DNA of 64,000 nt from NCBI GenBank assembly GCA_963816545.1, contig CAWFLE010000008.1, positions 1 through 64,000 on the forward strand, written 5' to 3'. Source of the stretch: Albimonas sp963816545 (lineage in GTDB: Bacteria; Pseudomonadota; Alphaproteobacteria; Rhodobacterales; Rhodobacteraceae). Position numbers and translations under genes: made by a program. The notes under the pieces are model-generated. The model had not been told where the DNA came from. It made no database searches and worked only from the letters and a program-made list of their open reading frames with translations. Each line of letters begins with the position of its first letter. The stretch's first letter is position 1. Below, piece after piece: positions 36,763-46,725 of this stretch.

Positions 36763-37851
36763 TGCTCTACCACCTGCTCACGCCCCTTTCCGAGGGCGGA
36801 GACCTGTTCAACCTGTTCCGCTACCTGACCTTCCGGGCGGGCGGCGCGTTCCTGACGGCGCTGTTCTTCGGCTTCGTCTTCGGCACGCCCATTATCCGCG
36901 CGCTGCGCCGGATGCAGAAGAAGGGGCAGCCGATTCGCGCCGACGGGCCCGAGGGGCACGTCCTCACCAAGGCCGGCACGCCCACCATGGGGGGCGTGCT
37001 GATCCTGTTCTCGCTGGTCGTGTCGACGCTGCTCTGGGCGCGGTGGACATGGGCTACATCTGGATGGTGCTGCTGGTGACGGTGGGCTTCGGCGCCATCG
37101 GCTTCGCGGACGACTTCCTGAAGGTGTCGAAGTTCGACGTCAAAGGCGTGCCGGGCCGCGTCCGCCTCGGCATCGGCTTCGCGATCGCGCTGCTGGCGGC
37201 GCTGGCCGCGCTGTGGTTCCAGCCCGAGACCGCTGACGGGCGCGCTCGCGCTTCCCGGTCTTCAAGGACGTGCTGGTCGACCTCGGGCTCTTCTACATCC
37301 CCTTCGCCATGCTGGTGATCGTGGGCTCTGCCAACGCGGTCAACCTGACCGACGGGCTCGACGGGCTCGCGATCATGCCGGTGATGATCGCGGGCGGCGC
37401 GCTCGGCATCATCGCCTACGTGGTCGGGCGCACGGACTTCACGGAATACCTGGGCCTCAACTACGTCCCGGGGACGGGAGAGATCGCCATCTTCTGCGCC
37501 GCCCTGATCGGCGCGGGCCTCGGGTTCCTGTGGTACAACGCCCCGCCCGCGATGGTCTTCATGGGCGACACCGGCTCGCTCGCGCTCGGCGGCGCGCTGG
37601 GGGCCATCGCCGTCTCCACCAAGCACGAGATCGTGCTCGCCATCATCGGCGGCCTCTTCGTGGTCGAGGCGTTGTCGGTCATCATCCAGGTCGGCTACTT
37701 CAAGCTGACCAAACGCCGGGTGTTCCTGATGGCCCCCATCCACCACCATTTCGAGAAGAAGGGCTGGCAGGAGGCCACCATCGTCATCCGCTTCTGGATC
37801 ATCTCGGTGATCCTGGCCCTCGTCGGCCTCGCCACGCTGAAGCTCCGATGA
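36762..37851 (+). CDS. mraY: Phospho-MurNAc-pentapeptide-transferase MraY (two frameshifts)
   Basis: Integral membrane enzyme that makes lipid I. Signatures: GTPTMGGVLIL, DDFLKV (metal-binding Asp pair), VNLTDGLDGLAIMP, GDTGSLALGGALG and PIHHHFEKKGWQE, with about ten membrane helices. One base is missing near 37040 (LLWARVDMGYIW restored) and one is extra near 37240 (LTGALALPVFKD restored). The start overlaps murF (TGATG), and the stop overlaps murD (ATGA). Confidence 0.94.
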
Positions 37852-39278
37852 TCCCCGTCCCCGGATACGAGGGCGCCCGCGTCGCCATCCTCGGCCTCGG
37901 CCGCTCCGGCCTCGCCGCCGCCCGCGCGCTGCGCGAGGGCGAGGCGATCCCCGTGTGCTGGGACGACAAGTCCGAGGCCCGGGAGGCCGCGGAGGCCGAG
38001 GGCTTCGAGATCGCCGACCTCTCCCGCGACCGCGCGTGGGAGGAGGCGTCCCGCCCCGCGCTCCTGATGGTCTCCCCCGGCATCCCCGCCCTCTACCCCG
38101 CGCCCCACCCGGCGGTGGAGCTCGCCTGGGCGAACGGCGTGCCGGTGGACAACGACGTGGGCCTCATGTTTCGGGCCCTGGCCGCCTTCGACACCGACGA
38201 CTGGGACGAGCCTCTCAAGGTCGTCTGCGTCACCGGCTCCAACGGCAAGTCCACCACCACGGCGCTGATCGGCCACATCCTTGCGGAGGCGCAGCGCCCC
38301 GTTCAGGTCGGCGGAAACATCGGCCGCGGGGTGCTGGGCCTCGACGCGCTGCACGAAGGGGACACGCTGGTCCTCGAACTCTCCTCCTACCAGATCGAGT
38401 TCGCCCGTTCGCTGGCCCCGGACGTGGCGGTCTTCCTCAACCTCTCCGACGACCACCTGGATCGCCACGGCGGCCGCGGCGGCTACTTCGCCGCCAAGGC
38501 GCGCCTGTTCGAGATGGGCGCCCCCGAACGCGCCGTGGTCGGCCTCGACGAGCCCGAGGGCCGCTTTCTCGCCGACCGCCTCCGTGGCCGGGGGATGGAG
38601 GGCGACGATCCTGTCATCGGCCTCTCCCTCACCCGCAAGCTCCCCGATCCCGGCTGGTCGGTCACCGCCCGCAAGGGCTTCCTGGCCGAGCGTCGCCACG
38701 GCCGCCAGACGGCCTCGCTGGACCTGCGCGACCTGCCCACCCTCCAGGGCGCCCACAATCACCAGAACGCCTGCGCCGCCTGGGCGGCCTGCCGCACGCT
38801 GGGCCTCTCCCCCCGCCAGATCGAGGCGGGCCTGCGCTCCTTCCCCGGCCTCCCCCACCGGCTGGAGCGGGTCGCGGAGCGCAACGGCGTCCTGTTCGTC
38901 AACGACTCCAAGGCCACCAACGCCGACGCGGCCGAGAAGGCGCTCCTGACCTACGACCGGATCCGCTGGATCGCCGGCGGCGTCCCCAAGGCCGGCGGCA
39001 TAACGCCGCTCGCTCCCCTTTTCCCGCGCATCGCCCGCGCCTACCTGATCGGCGAGGCCGCCCCCGCCTTCGCCTCCACCCTCGCCGACACCCCCCACAC
39101 GCTCTGCGATAGCCTTGACGCCGCCGTCGCCCAGGCCGCCGCCGAGGCGCAGCCCGGAGAGGTCGTGCTCCTCTCCCCCGCATGCGCCAGCTTCGACCAG
39201 TTCCGCGACTACGAGGCCCGCGGCGACGTCTTCCGCACCGCCGCCCGCCGCGCCGCCGGAGAGGAGCCCACCCCATGA
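37848..39278 (+). CDS. murD: UDP-MurNAc-L-alanine:D-glutamate ligase
   Basis: 476 residues, intact. VAILGLGRSGLAAARAL at the N-terminus binds the UDP-sugar; the ATP loop is VCVTGSNGKSTTTALIGH near residue 125; further signatures are LELSSYQIEFARSLAPD, NLSDDHLDRHG, and FVNDSKATNADAAEKAL. ATG 37848 overlaps the mraY stop, and the stop overlaps ftsW. Confidence 0.96.
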   Translation: MIPVPGYEGARVAILGLGRSGLAAARALREGEAIPVCWDDKSEAREAAEAEGFEIADLSRDRAWEEASRPALLMVSPGIPALYPAPHPAVELAWANGVPVDNDVGLMFRALAAFDTDDWDEPLKVVCVTGSNGKSTTTALIGHILAEAQRPVQVGGNIGRGVLGLDALHEGDTLVLELSSYQIEFARSLAPDVAVFLNLSDDHLDRHGGRGGYFAAKARLFEMGAPERAVVGLDEPEGRFLADRLRGRGMEGDDPVIGLSLTRKLPDPGWSVTARKGFLAERRHGRQTASLDLRDLPTLQGAHNHQNACAAWAACRTLGLSPRQIEAGLRSFPGLPHRLERVAERNGVLFVNDSKATNADAAEKALLTYDRIRWIAGGVPKAGGITPLAPLFPRIARAYLIGEAAPAFASTLADTPHTLCDSLDAAVAQAAAEAQPGEVVLLSPACASFDQFRDYEARGDVFRTAARRAAGEEPTP

Positions 39279-40438
39279 CCGAGATGACCTTCGGCGCCCC
39301 GCGCCTGCGCCTGTCGGAGCCCATCCTCACCCGCTGGTGGCGCACCGTGGACCGCTGGACCGTGGGCGCGGTTCTGGCGCTGATCGTGATCGGCCTCGTG
39401 GTCGGCATGGCCGCCTCCGCGCCCCTGGCGGAGCGCAACGGCCTGCCCACCTTCTACTTCGTCACCCGCCAGGCCGCCTTCGCGGTGCTCGCCATCGGGG
39501 TGATGATCGGCATCTCCATGCAGGACCCGCAGACGGTCAGGCGCCTTTCGGTGCTGGGCTTCGTCGCCTCCTTCCTGGTGATCCTCGCGCTGCCGGTGAT
39601 CGGAACCGATTTCGGCAAGGGCGCCACGCGCTGGATTTCGCTGGGCTTCGTGTCGATCCAGCCGTCGGAGTTCCTCAAGCCCGCCTTCGTGGGAACCGCC
39701 GCCTGGATCATGGCCGGCACGTTCGAAAAGCACGGGCCTCCGGGCAAGTTCCTCTCGTTCCTGCTGGCGGCCACCTGCGCCGCGATCCTCGCGCTGCAGC
39801 CCGACTTCGGGCAGGCGGCGCTGATCCTTGCGGTCTGGGGCGCGATGTACTTCGTCGCCGGCGCCTCGGTTCCGCTTCTGGCGGTGCTCGGCGGGCTGGT
39901 CGGCGGGGCAGGGGCCTTCGCGTACGAGAACTCCGAGCACTTCGCGCGCCGCATCGACGGCTATCTCGCGGCCGAGGTCGATCCCCGCACCCAGATCGGC
40001 TACGCCACCAACGCCATCCAGGAGGGCGGGTTCTTCGGCGTGGGCGTGGGCTCCGGCTCGGTCAAGAACACGCTGCCGGACGCCCATACCGACTTCATCA
40101 TCGCCGTGGCGGCCGAGGAATACGGCCTCCTCCTGTGCCTGCTGGTGATCGGTCTGTTCCTGTTCATCACCATCCGCGCCTTCCAGCGCCTGACCGAGGA
40201 GCGGGACGGCTTCGCCCGCCTCGCCGGCTCCGGGATGGCGGCGCTGGTGGGCTTGCAGGCTTTCGTGAACCTCGGCGTGGCGATCCGCCTGCTGCCTGCC
40301 AAAGGCATGACCCTCCCTTTCATTTCCTACGGCGGCTCGTCCCTGATCGCGGCCGGAATCGGCATGGGCCTGCTGCTTGCGATGACACGCAAGCGCCCCC
40401 AGCGCGACGTGACCGAGGCGCTGGAGCAGGCGGCGTGA
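39275..40438 (+). CDS. ftsW: Peptidoglycan glycosyltransferase FtsW
   Basis: 387 residues, SEDS family, about ten membrane helices. Typical segments are GKGATRWISLGFVSIQPSEF near residue 113, LQPDFGQAALIL, the periplasmic loop with HTDFIIAVAAEEYGLL, and the C-terminal GMTLPFISYGGSSLIAAGIG. FtsW polymerises septal glycan with FtsI. ATG 39275 overlaps the murD stop. Confidence 0.96.
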   Translation: MTEMTFGAPRLRLSEPILTRWWRTVDRWTVGAVLALIVIGLVVGMAASAPLAERNGLPTFYFVTRQAAFAVLAIGVMIGISMQDPQTVRRLSVLGFVASFLVILALPVIGTDFGKGATRWISLGFVSIQPSEFLKPAFVGTAAWIMAGTFEKHGPPGKFLSFLLAATCAAILALQPDFGQAALILAVWGAMYFVAGASVPLLAVLGGLVGGAGAFAYENSEHFARRIDGYLAAEVDPRTQIGYATNAIQEGGFFGVGVGSGSVKNTLPDAHTDFIIAVAAEEYGLLLCLLVIGLFLFITIRAFQRLTEERDGFARLAGSGMAALVGLQAFVNLGVAIRLLPAKGMTLPFISYGGSSLIAAGIGMGLLLAMTRKRPQRDVTEALEQAA

Positions 40439-40841
40439 GCGCCGCCCCCGCACCCCCCGGCTCCGGCGGGCGGCCCCACCCGCCCACCCTGCCGCCCCCC
40501 TCCGCCGGGGCGCGCGGGGCCGGTCCGGCCGGCGGCACGATCCGCCGCACGGGCCGAGGCCAGCGGCGGCTCCCATTTCTCGCCAGCGGCGCGGACAGGG
40601 CGGGCCGCGCCCCTGGCCTGGGTCCGGAAGGCGAGGGGCGGCGACCTGCTTCGGAAGGCGCCTCGCACCGCATCCCCACGGACGGCGCCTCGCCCCCCTT
40701 CGCCCCGGAAACCGCCCTTCGCCGCCGCCTCGCTCCCGGCCCCGCCCGTCGAAAGTCATGCCCCCCGCAGGCGCCGAACCCCACTGCCGGCCGGAGCGCC
40801 CCTCCTGAGCCTCCGCCGCGGCGCCGCGACCGGCCGGCCCC
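40439..40841. other. 403-bp GC-rich spacer inside the dcw cluster
   Basis: No gene is supported between ftsW and murG. Frames are Arg/Pro/Ala-rich without domains. It is unusual in an operon whose other genes overlap by a few bases. No repeat or terminator with a T tract was seen. Confidence 0.5.
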
Positions 40842-41939
40842 GTGACCGCCCCCCACCTCGTCATCGCCGCCGGCGGCACCGGCGGGCACATGTTCCCCGC
40901 CCAGGCGCTGGCGCAGGAGATGCTGCGCCGCGGCTGGCGCGTCTCCCTCTCCACCGACGACCGCGGCGCCCGCTACGCCGCGGGCTTCCCCGAGGCCGTT
41001 GCCCGCGTCCCCGTCCGCTCCGCCACCTTCGCCCGCGGCGGCGCGCTCTCGAAGCTCGCGGTCCCCGCCCTGATCGGCGCCGGCGTGGCCGAGACCCTGC
41101 GCTGGTTCCGCCGCGACCGCCCCGCCGTAGTGGCAGGCTTCGGCGGCTACCCCTCGCTGCCGGCCCTCTCGGCGGCTACCCTCGCCGGCCTCCCCCGCCT
41201 GATCCACGAGCAGAACGGCGTGCTCGGCCGCGTGAACCGCGTCTTCGCCCCGCGCGTGGCGGCCGTGGCCTGCGGCGCCTGGCCCCTGAGCAATGCCCCG
41301 AAGGGCGCGAACGCCCTCCACCTCGGCAACCCGATCCGCGACGCCGCGCGGGAGGCCGCCGGGCGCCCCTACGAGGCCCCCGGCAGCGGCCCCATCCGCC
41401 TGCTGGTCTTCGGCGGCAGCCAAGGCGCGTCGGTCCTCTCGCGCCTGATGCCCGACGCGCTGCGCGCCCTGCCCGAGGACCTTCGCGCCCGCCTCCACCT
41501 GACCCAGCAGGCCCGCGACGCCGAGGCCGACGCCCTCCGCTCCGCCTGCGCCGACCTCGCCATCCCGGCCGAGGCCGCGCCCTTCTTCCAGAACCTGCCC
41601 GACCGGATCGCCGACGCTCAGCTGGTGATCTCCCGCGCCGGCGCCTCCACCATCGCGGAGCTGACCGCCATCGGCCGCCCGTCGATCCTGATCCCCTATC
41701 CCTCGGCCATGGACGACCACCAGACCGCCAACGCCCGGCCGCTCGCGGACGCGGGCGCCGCAGTCCTCGCCCCCGAGGCCGGGTTGACCCCGCAGGCCCT
41801 CTCGGGGCACATCGCCGCCATCCTGACCGATCCGCACCGTGCCGCCGCCATGGCGCAGGCCGCCCGCCGCCTGGGCCGCCCCGACGCCGCCTCGGCCCTC
41901 GCGGATCTGGTCGAACTAACCGCCGGAGACCGCTCATGA
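40842..41939 (+). CDS. murG: UDP-GlcNAc:lipid I GlcNAc transferase MurG
   Basis: 365 residues from a GTG start. GT-B fold with the glycine-rich entry VIAAGGTGGHMFPAQAL, VVAGFGGYPSLPALSAA, LIHEQNGVLGRVNR, VFGGSQGASVLSRLMP and the donor-site segment VISRAGASTIAELTAIGRPS. It makes lipid II at the inner face of the membrane. Overlaps murC (ATGA). Confidence 0.96.
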   Translation: MTAPHLVIAAGGTGGHMFPAQALAQEMLRRGWRVSLSTDDRGARYAAGFPEAVARVPVRSATFARGGALSKLAVPALIGAGVAETLRWFRRDRPAVVAGFGGYPSLPALSAATLAGLPRLIHEQNGVLGRVNRVFAPRVAAVACGAWPLSNAPKGANALHLGNPIRDAAREAAGRPYEAPGSGPIRLLVFGGSQGASVLSRLMPDALRALPEDLRARLHLTQQARDAEADALRSACADLAIPAEAAPFFQNLPDRIADAQLVISRAGASTIAELTAIGRPSILIPYPSAMDDHQTANARPLADAGAAVLAPEAGLTPQALSGHIAAILTDPHRAAAMAQAARRLGRPDAASALADLVELTAGDRS

Positions 41940-43375
41940 GCCCCGCCGCCCGCCTCCCGCACGAGATCGGCCCGATCCACTTCGTCGGCATCGGCGGCAT
42001 CGGCATGTCCGGCATCGCGGAGGTCATGCTGAACCTCGGCTACGACGTGCAGGGCTCCGATGCCAGGGATTCCGATATCGTCCAGAGGCTTAGAACTCTC
42101 GGCGCCCGCATCTTCATCGGCCAGACAGCCGAGAACATCGGCCGCGCCAAGGTCGTGGTGATCTCCTCGGCCATCAAGAAGGGCAACCCGGAGCTCGACG
42201 CCGCCCGCGCCGCCGGCCTGCCGGTCGTGCGCCGGGCCGAGATGCTGGCGGAGCTGATGCGCCTCAAGTCCAACGTCGCCGTCGCCGGCACCCACGGCAA
42301 GACCACCACCACCTCCATGGTGGCGGCCCTGCTGGACGCGGGCGGCGTGGACCCGACGGTGATCAACGGGGGCATCATCCACGCCTACGGCTCCAACGCG
42401 CGGCTGGGGACGGGGGACTGGATGGTGGTGGAGGCCGACGAGTCCGACGGAACTTTCGTAAGGCTGCCGGCCACTTACGCCATCGTCACCAACATCGACC
42501 CCGAACACTTGGACCACTACGGCTCCTTCGAGGGCGTGCGCGCGGCCTTCGACGGCTTCGTCTCCAACCTCCCCTTCTACGGCGCCGCGATCTGCTGCAT
42601 CGACCACCCCGAGGTGCAGTCCCTCGTGGGCCGCGTGGACGACCGCCGCACCATCACCTACGGCTTCTCGCTGCAGGCCGACGTGGTGGGCGTGAACCTG
42701 CGCCACGAGCCCGGTACCGGCGCCGCCCGCTTCGACGTGATCGCGCGCCTGCGCGACGGGCTGGCGCGGGGCGAGCGGCGGATCGAGGGCCTGCGCCTGC
42801 CGATGCCCGGAGACCACAACGTTCTGAACGCTTTGGCCGCCATCGCCGTGGCGCTGGAGCTGGGCCTGCCCGACGATGCCATCCGCGCGGGGCTGGAGAA
42901 GTTCGGCGGCGTGAACCGGCGCTTCACCCGGGTCGGCGAGTGGAACGGCGCCGCGATCATCGACGATTACGGCCACCACCCGGTGGAGATCGCCGCCGTC
43001 CTGCGCGCCGCGCGGCAGGCGGCGGGGACGGGCCGCGTCATCGCCATCCACCAGCCCCACCGCTACACCCGCCTCGCCTCGCTTTTCGAGGATTTCTGCA
43101 AGTGTTTCAACGAGGCGGACATGGTGGCCATCGCCGATGTCTACGCCGCCGGAGAGGCGCCGGTGGAAGGCGCGGACCGCGACTCTCTGGTCGCGGGGCT
43201 CACCCGCCACGGCCACCGGGACGCCGCCGCGCTGCAGGGGCCGGAGGCGCTGCCGGACTATGTCGCCGCCCGCGCCCGTCCGGGGGACCTCGTTGTCTGC
43301 CTGGGGGCCGGGTCGATTACCCAGTGGGCCCGCGCACTGCCCGAGGCGCTGGAGGGCCGAGCCGCCGCCGAGTAG
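41936..43375 (+). CDS. murC: UDP-MurNAc:L-alanine ligase MurC
   Basis: 479 residues, intact. IHFVGIGGIGMSGIAEVM (UDP-sugar site), VAGTHGKTTTTSMVAAL (ATP loop) near residue 115, VEADESDGTFVRLPATYAI, NIDPEHLDHYGSF, and DDYGHHPVEIAAVLRAAR. It is the last dcw gene before the interruption by repeats and IS elements; in related bacteria murB normally follows directly. Confidence 0.97.
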   Translation: MSPAARLPHEIGPIHFVGIGGIGMSGIAEVMLNLGYDVQGSDARDSDIVQRLRTLGARIFIGQTAENIGRAKVVVISSAIKKGNPELDAARAAGLPVVRRAEMLAELMRLKSNVAVAGTHGKTTTTSMVAALLDAGGVDPTVINGGIIHAYGSNARLGTGDWMVVEADESDGTFVRLPATYAIVTNIDPEHLDHYGSFEGVRAAFDGFVSNLPFYGAAICCIDHPEVQSLVGRVDDRRTITYGFSLQADVVGVNLRHEPGTGAARFDVIARLRDGLARGERRIEGLRLPMPGDHNVLNALAAIAVALELGLPDDAIRAGLEKFGGVNRRFTRVGEWNGAAIIDDYGHHPVEIAAVLRAARQAAGTGRVIAIHQPHRYTRLASLFEDFCKCFNEADMVAIADVYAAGEAPVEGADRDSLVAGLTRHGHRDAAALQGPEALPDYVAARARPGDLVVCLGAGSITQWARALPEALEGRAAAE

Positions 43376-43380
43376 CCGGG

Positions 43381-43465
43381 GAGTCATCGGATGCGGTGAC
43401 TCGAGTCATCAAATTCGGTGCCGGAGTCACCGAATACGGCGCAGAAATCATCGACACCGATAACT
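43381..43465. repeat. Four 21-22-bp tandem repeats with GANTC sites after murC
   Basis: Units start at 43381, 43403, 43424 and 43445 with consensus GAGTCAYC(N)AAT(N)CGGTG; the fourth is degenerate (aaatcatc). The first unit also contains an inverted copy (ggtgactc). Four GANTC sites fall within 48 bp (43381, 43398, 43403, 43424), the recognition sequence of the alphaproteobacterial CcrM methylase. The array begins six bases after the murC stop and is AT-richer than its surroundings. It could be a protein-binding array or an insertion relic. Confidence 0.7.
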
Positions 43466-43622
43466 CGCGGTCGGCCGAACCGGCGTTTCATACCAGCGCC
43501 TGTTGAGGCTGGCTCGCGGGGGTTCCCGGCCCGTCCCAGGGCTGGTTCACGATGGAGAGCCGAAGGAGGGTCTTCATGAGAGCAGCGCTCGGACTGCGCG
43601 CCGATTTCACGGCGGATGAGCT

Positions 43623-44589
43623 GGACACCCGCAAGCCCCCGATGATCTGAGCGATCCTGCCTGAGGGGGCCGGCCGGCCGGCATGGCCTTGCCCCGGATC
43701 GGCATGATCTCGTTGCGCTGCGGGCGACAGGCGCTGTCGGCCCGGACCTCCGAGCCGGCGTTCTCCGCGCTGACCAGCCGCCGCAGCGACCGGCCGTCGG
43801 CCGCCGAGGCCGAGGTGACCGTGCTCTCTCGGATGAAGCCGAAACGCCGGTCGATGCTGATGTGGGATTTGCAGCCGAACGCCGGGACCGCGATCATCGG
43901 CAGCGGCGTCCCGTCCGGGCGATGCCGCACTTGTCGCCCACCTTCAGCGTCCAGCGGGCGTTCGTGTCCTTCTGCGCCGCCTTGTTCGGCTCGTCCGGCC
44001 GGATCTCCTTCGCCGGCTTGCCCGCCTTGATCGCCGCCTTCTCGGCCTCGGTATTGCGCTGCTTCGGAGCCGGCACGAGGCTGGCGTCGACGAGCTGGCC
44101 GGCCATCGGGACGCACTCCTTCTTCTTCGGCTGCCGGTCGAAGGCCTTCATCGCCGCTTCAGCGTCCCGGTCTCGGTCAGGCGGTTCCGGAAGTGACGGA
44201 TGGTGTTCTCGTCCGGCGTCGGCGCGCCGAGATCGAAGCCCGGGAACCGCATCCATGACAGCCGGCCCCGGACCATGAACTCCATGCGCGCATCGCTGAG
44301 GTTGCGCTGCGCCTGAAGGATCAGCGCCTTGAACGTCGAGACCGGGTCGAACGGCGGGCGGCCCCCCTTCGAGCCGTCGCCATCTCCCGGGCCCTCGACC
44401 AGCCAGGGCCGGAAATGTTCGAAGTCCACCGCCGCCTCGAGGACCTCCAGCGGATCGCCGTGCCTGCTCAGCCGCTCCAGGCGCTCCGTGAGCCCGAACA
44501 ATCCCGACTGCTGCATGATCGCTCCTCCCGATCCGATCGGGCGAGTGAACCGGAACGCCGACGAGCATGGTAGGTTCTTGCGGGTGTCC
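43623..44589 (-). mobile_element. IS5-family insertion sequence with 4-bp target duplication
   Basis: 967 bp bounded by inverted ends ggacacccgcaag (43623-43635) and its complement cttgcgggtgtcc (44577-44589). The direct repeat AGCT flanks it at 43619-43622 and 44590-44593. Removing the element and one AGCT restores the IS630 reading frame (ADELRRLA). The encoded transposase is on the minus strand and broken. Confidence 0.88.
43640..44516 (-). pseudogene. IS5-family transposase, frameshifted and C-terminally truncated
   Basis: Starts MQQSGLFGLTERLERLS at 44516. Family segments follow: GGRPPFDPVSTFKALILQAQ, LSDARMEFMVRGRLSWMRFP, TPDENTIRHFRNRLTETGTL, then in a second frame GQLVDASLVPAPKQRNTEAE and in a third PAFGCKSHISIDRRFGFIRE and TSASAADGRSLRRLVS. 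Frame changes lie near 44160 and 43945. After SACRPQRNE the family C-terminal third (with the last catalytic Glu region) is missing. Inactive. Confidence 0.85.
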
Positions 44590-45504
44590 AGCTGAGGAGG
44601 CTAGCGAAGGCAAGCCGGGAGGCGCGGCAGACGCGCCGCCTGCTGGCGCTGGCCTCGATCCACGAGGGCGGCCGCCGGAGCGAGGCGGTGAGGGTCGGGG
44701 GCGTCGGGCTCCAGATCATCCGGGACCGGGTTGTCCGCTTCGGCGCCAAAGGTCCGGCGGGCTGCACGACCGCAAGGCCCCCGGCAAGGCTCCTCTGCCG
44801 ACGGACGCGCATCGGGCGGCGCTGGCGGGGACGGTGGAGGCGAGGCCGAAGCCGTCTCCGGACGGCGTGGTCCGCTGGCGGCTGGTGGACCCTGCGCAGT
44901 GGGTCCGGGAGGAGTTCGGCGCAGGCAAGGCCGCCGGGCCGGTCATGCCCTGCGCCGACACCGAGGCCATGCAGGCGCACCTGGCCGAGATCAGTCTGGC
45001 CGTCGATCCCGGCGCCCATGCCGTGCTGATGCTCGACCAGGCGGGCTGGCACATGTCCGCCCGGCCCGTCGTCCCGGACAGCGTCGCGCTGCTCCCCCTG
45101 CCGCCGCGCTCCCCCGAGTTGAACCCCGTCGAGAACGTCTGGCAGCTCATGCGCGGCGACTGGCTGTCGAACCGCGTCTTCAGCTCCTACCACGACATCG
45201 TCGGCCACTGCTGCGAGGCACGGAACAAGCTCGCCGACCAGCCTCGACGCATCATGACCAGCGGGCGACGAACTTGGGCGCATGGGTCCTGATCGGGGGG
45301 CTTTGGTATGAGGCCCCTCCGAAGGCCATCTCCGCAACTCTTCGTCAACGACCGTCGGCGCATGGCAACTTCTCCGACGAAAAGGTGAAGTCCTCACCCC
45401 GCGATGACGCAAGGGCCGCTTGCGGGGTCGGGCGGGCGGGCTATCTGGCGAGGCGCACGCCCGCTGGCGCGCCCGTTCCGCCGACGATCCGCCCGAGGGA
45501 GGCG

Positions 45505-46725
45505 ATGTCAGACCCCGGCCTGCACCGCCGCCTCGGCTTCGGCCTGCTCACCCTCTACGGCCTGTCGGTCATGGTCGGCGCGGGGATCTACGTGCTGGTC
45601 GGCGCCGCGGCGGGCGCGGCCGGAGCCCTGGCGCCCGTGGCCTTCCTGATCGCAGCCCTGGTCGCCACCCCGACGGCAGCGAGCTACGCCGAGCTCTCGA
45701 CCCGCGTGCCCGAGGCCGGGGGAGTTGCGGCCTGGCTGCGCGCGGCCTTCTCCAGCGATCTGCTGGCCCTCGTCGCCGCGGTGATGATCGTGGGAGGGGC
45801 GGTGATTTCAGCCGCGACGGTGCTTCAGGGGGGCGTGGGCTACGTGCGGGACCTGATCCCGCTGCCGACGCCGGCGCTGACGGTCGTGCTGGCGGCGCTG
45901 CTGACCGCGGCGGCGGCGCTGGGGGTGGTGGAGTCGCTCTCGCTGCTGGCTGTCGCCACCGTAGCGGGGATCTTCGGGCTTCTATTCGTGTCCTGGGCGG
46001 GGTTCGCGGCCCCCCCCGCCTCCCAGTGGACCGCGGGCATCGCGCCTGAGTCCGAGGTGGCGCTCCCCGCCACGGCGGGGCTCGCCGTCGCCACACTCTA
46101 CGCCTTCTTCGCCTTCATCGGCTTCGAGGACATGGTGAACCTGGTGGAGGAGACCCGCGACCCCGCCCGCACCATGCCGCGGGCGATCCTCGCGGCGCTG
46201 GCGGTGACCGCCGCGCTCTATGCGCTGGTGGTGCTGGCGGCGGTCAGGGCGGTGCCTGCATGGGCGCTCGCGGCCTCGGACCGGCCGCTGGCGCTGGTGG
46301 TCGAGGCGGGGTTCCCGGGCGGGGCGGGCACGGCGCTCTCGGCGGTGGCCGCCGCCACCGTGGTCAACGGGGTGCTCGCGCAGATCGTGATGGGGGCGCG
46401 GGTGATCTACGGGGTGGCGCGGAGCGTGCCGGCGCTGGGCTTCCTCGCCCATGCCCATCCGCGGCTCGGGACGCCGCTCCGGGCGACGCTGCTGGTGGGT
46501 CTCGTGGTGACGGGGGTGGCGCTGACGCTGCCGTTCGAGCAGCTGGCGGCGGGCGCCTCGGCGGCGGTGCTGGCGGTATTCGCCGCGATCAACCTGCTGC
46601 TGATCCGCCTGCGCCGGGCGGGGCCGCCGCCGCCCGGAGCCTGGATCGCGCCGCGCTGGACTCCCTGGGCGGGGGCCGCATCCGCCCTCGCGGCGCTGGC
46701 CGCGTCTCTGTGGGGCGGCGCTTGA
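45505..46725 (+). CDS. APC-family amino acid permease
   Basis: 406 residues with about twelve membrane helices. The first helix region FGLLTLYGLSVMVGAGIYVL contains the G-[AV]-G-I-[FY] substrate-binding motif typical of amino acid-polyamine-organocation transporters; FFAFIGFEDMVNLVEETRDP near residue 195 is the conserved helix 6 to loop region. ATG 45505 follows GGGAGG. Substrate unknown. It sits between the IS remnant and murB, an unusual guest inside a dcw cluster. Confidence 0.88.
   Translation: MSDPGLHRRLGFGLLTLYGLSVMVGAGIYVLVGAAAGAAGALAPVAFLIAALVATPTAASYAELSTRVPEAGGVAAWLRAAFSSDLLALVAAVMIVGGAVISAATVLQGGVGYVRDLIPLPTPALTVVLAALLTAAAALGVVESLSLLAVATVAGIFGLLFVSWAGFAAPPASQWTAGIAPESEVALPATAGLAVATLYAFFAFIGFEDMVNLVEETRDPARTMPRAILAALAVTAALYALVVLAAVRAVPAWALAASDRPLALVVEAGFPGGAGTALSAVAAATVVNGVLAQIVMGARVIYGVARSVPALGFLAHAHPRLGTPLRATLLVGLVVTGVALTLPFEQLAAGASAAVLAVFAAINLLLIRLRRAGPPPPGAWIAPRWTPWAGAASALAALAASLWGGA

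Larger units (their letters stand above)
43576..45292 (+). pseudogene. IS630-family transposase, disrupted and internally deleted
   Basis: The N-terminus MRAALGLRADFTADEL (43576-43622) resumes at 44591 as LRRLAKASREARQTRRLLAL, showing a clean insertion. A frameshift near 44760 follows (KGPAG then LHDRKAPGKAPL). After WVREEFG about 60-70 residues of the catalytic core, including the first Asp of the DDE triad, are missing. The end is intact: LMLDQAGWHMS (second Asp) and SPELNPVENVWQLMRGDWLS (catalytic Glu), then IMTSGRRTWAHGS. Not functional. Confidence 0.85.
43489..45310 (+). mobile_element. IS630-family element remnant, interrupted by an IS5-family element
   Basis: Boundaries are tentative, set by a short inverted pair, cataccag at 43489-43496 and tggtatg at 45304-45310. 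Inside is a degenerate IS630 transposase gene split by the IS at 43623-44589. The expected TA target duplication was not clearly seen. The element lies between murC and an APC permease. Confidence 0.6.

Noticed and set aside
34839..36959. 706-codon minus-strand open frame
   Set aside because: It is antisense to murE, murF and mraY, has low-complexity composition and no recognisable domain.
43381..43465. 21-bp repeats as a CRISPR or as part of murC
   Set aside because: Repeats are contiguous with no spacers, and the murC stop at 43373-43375 precedes them.
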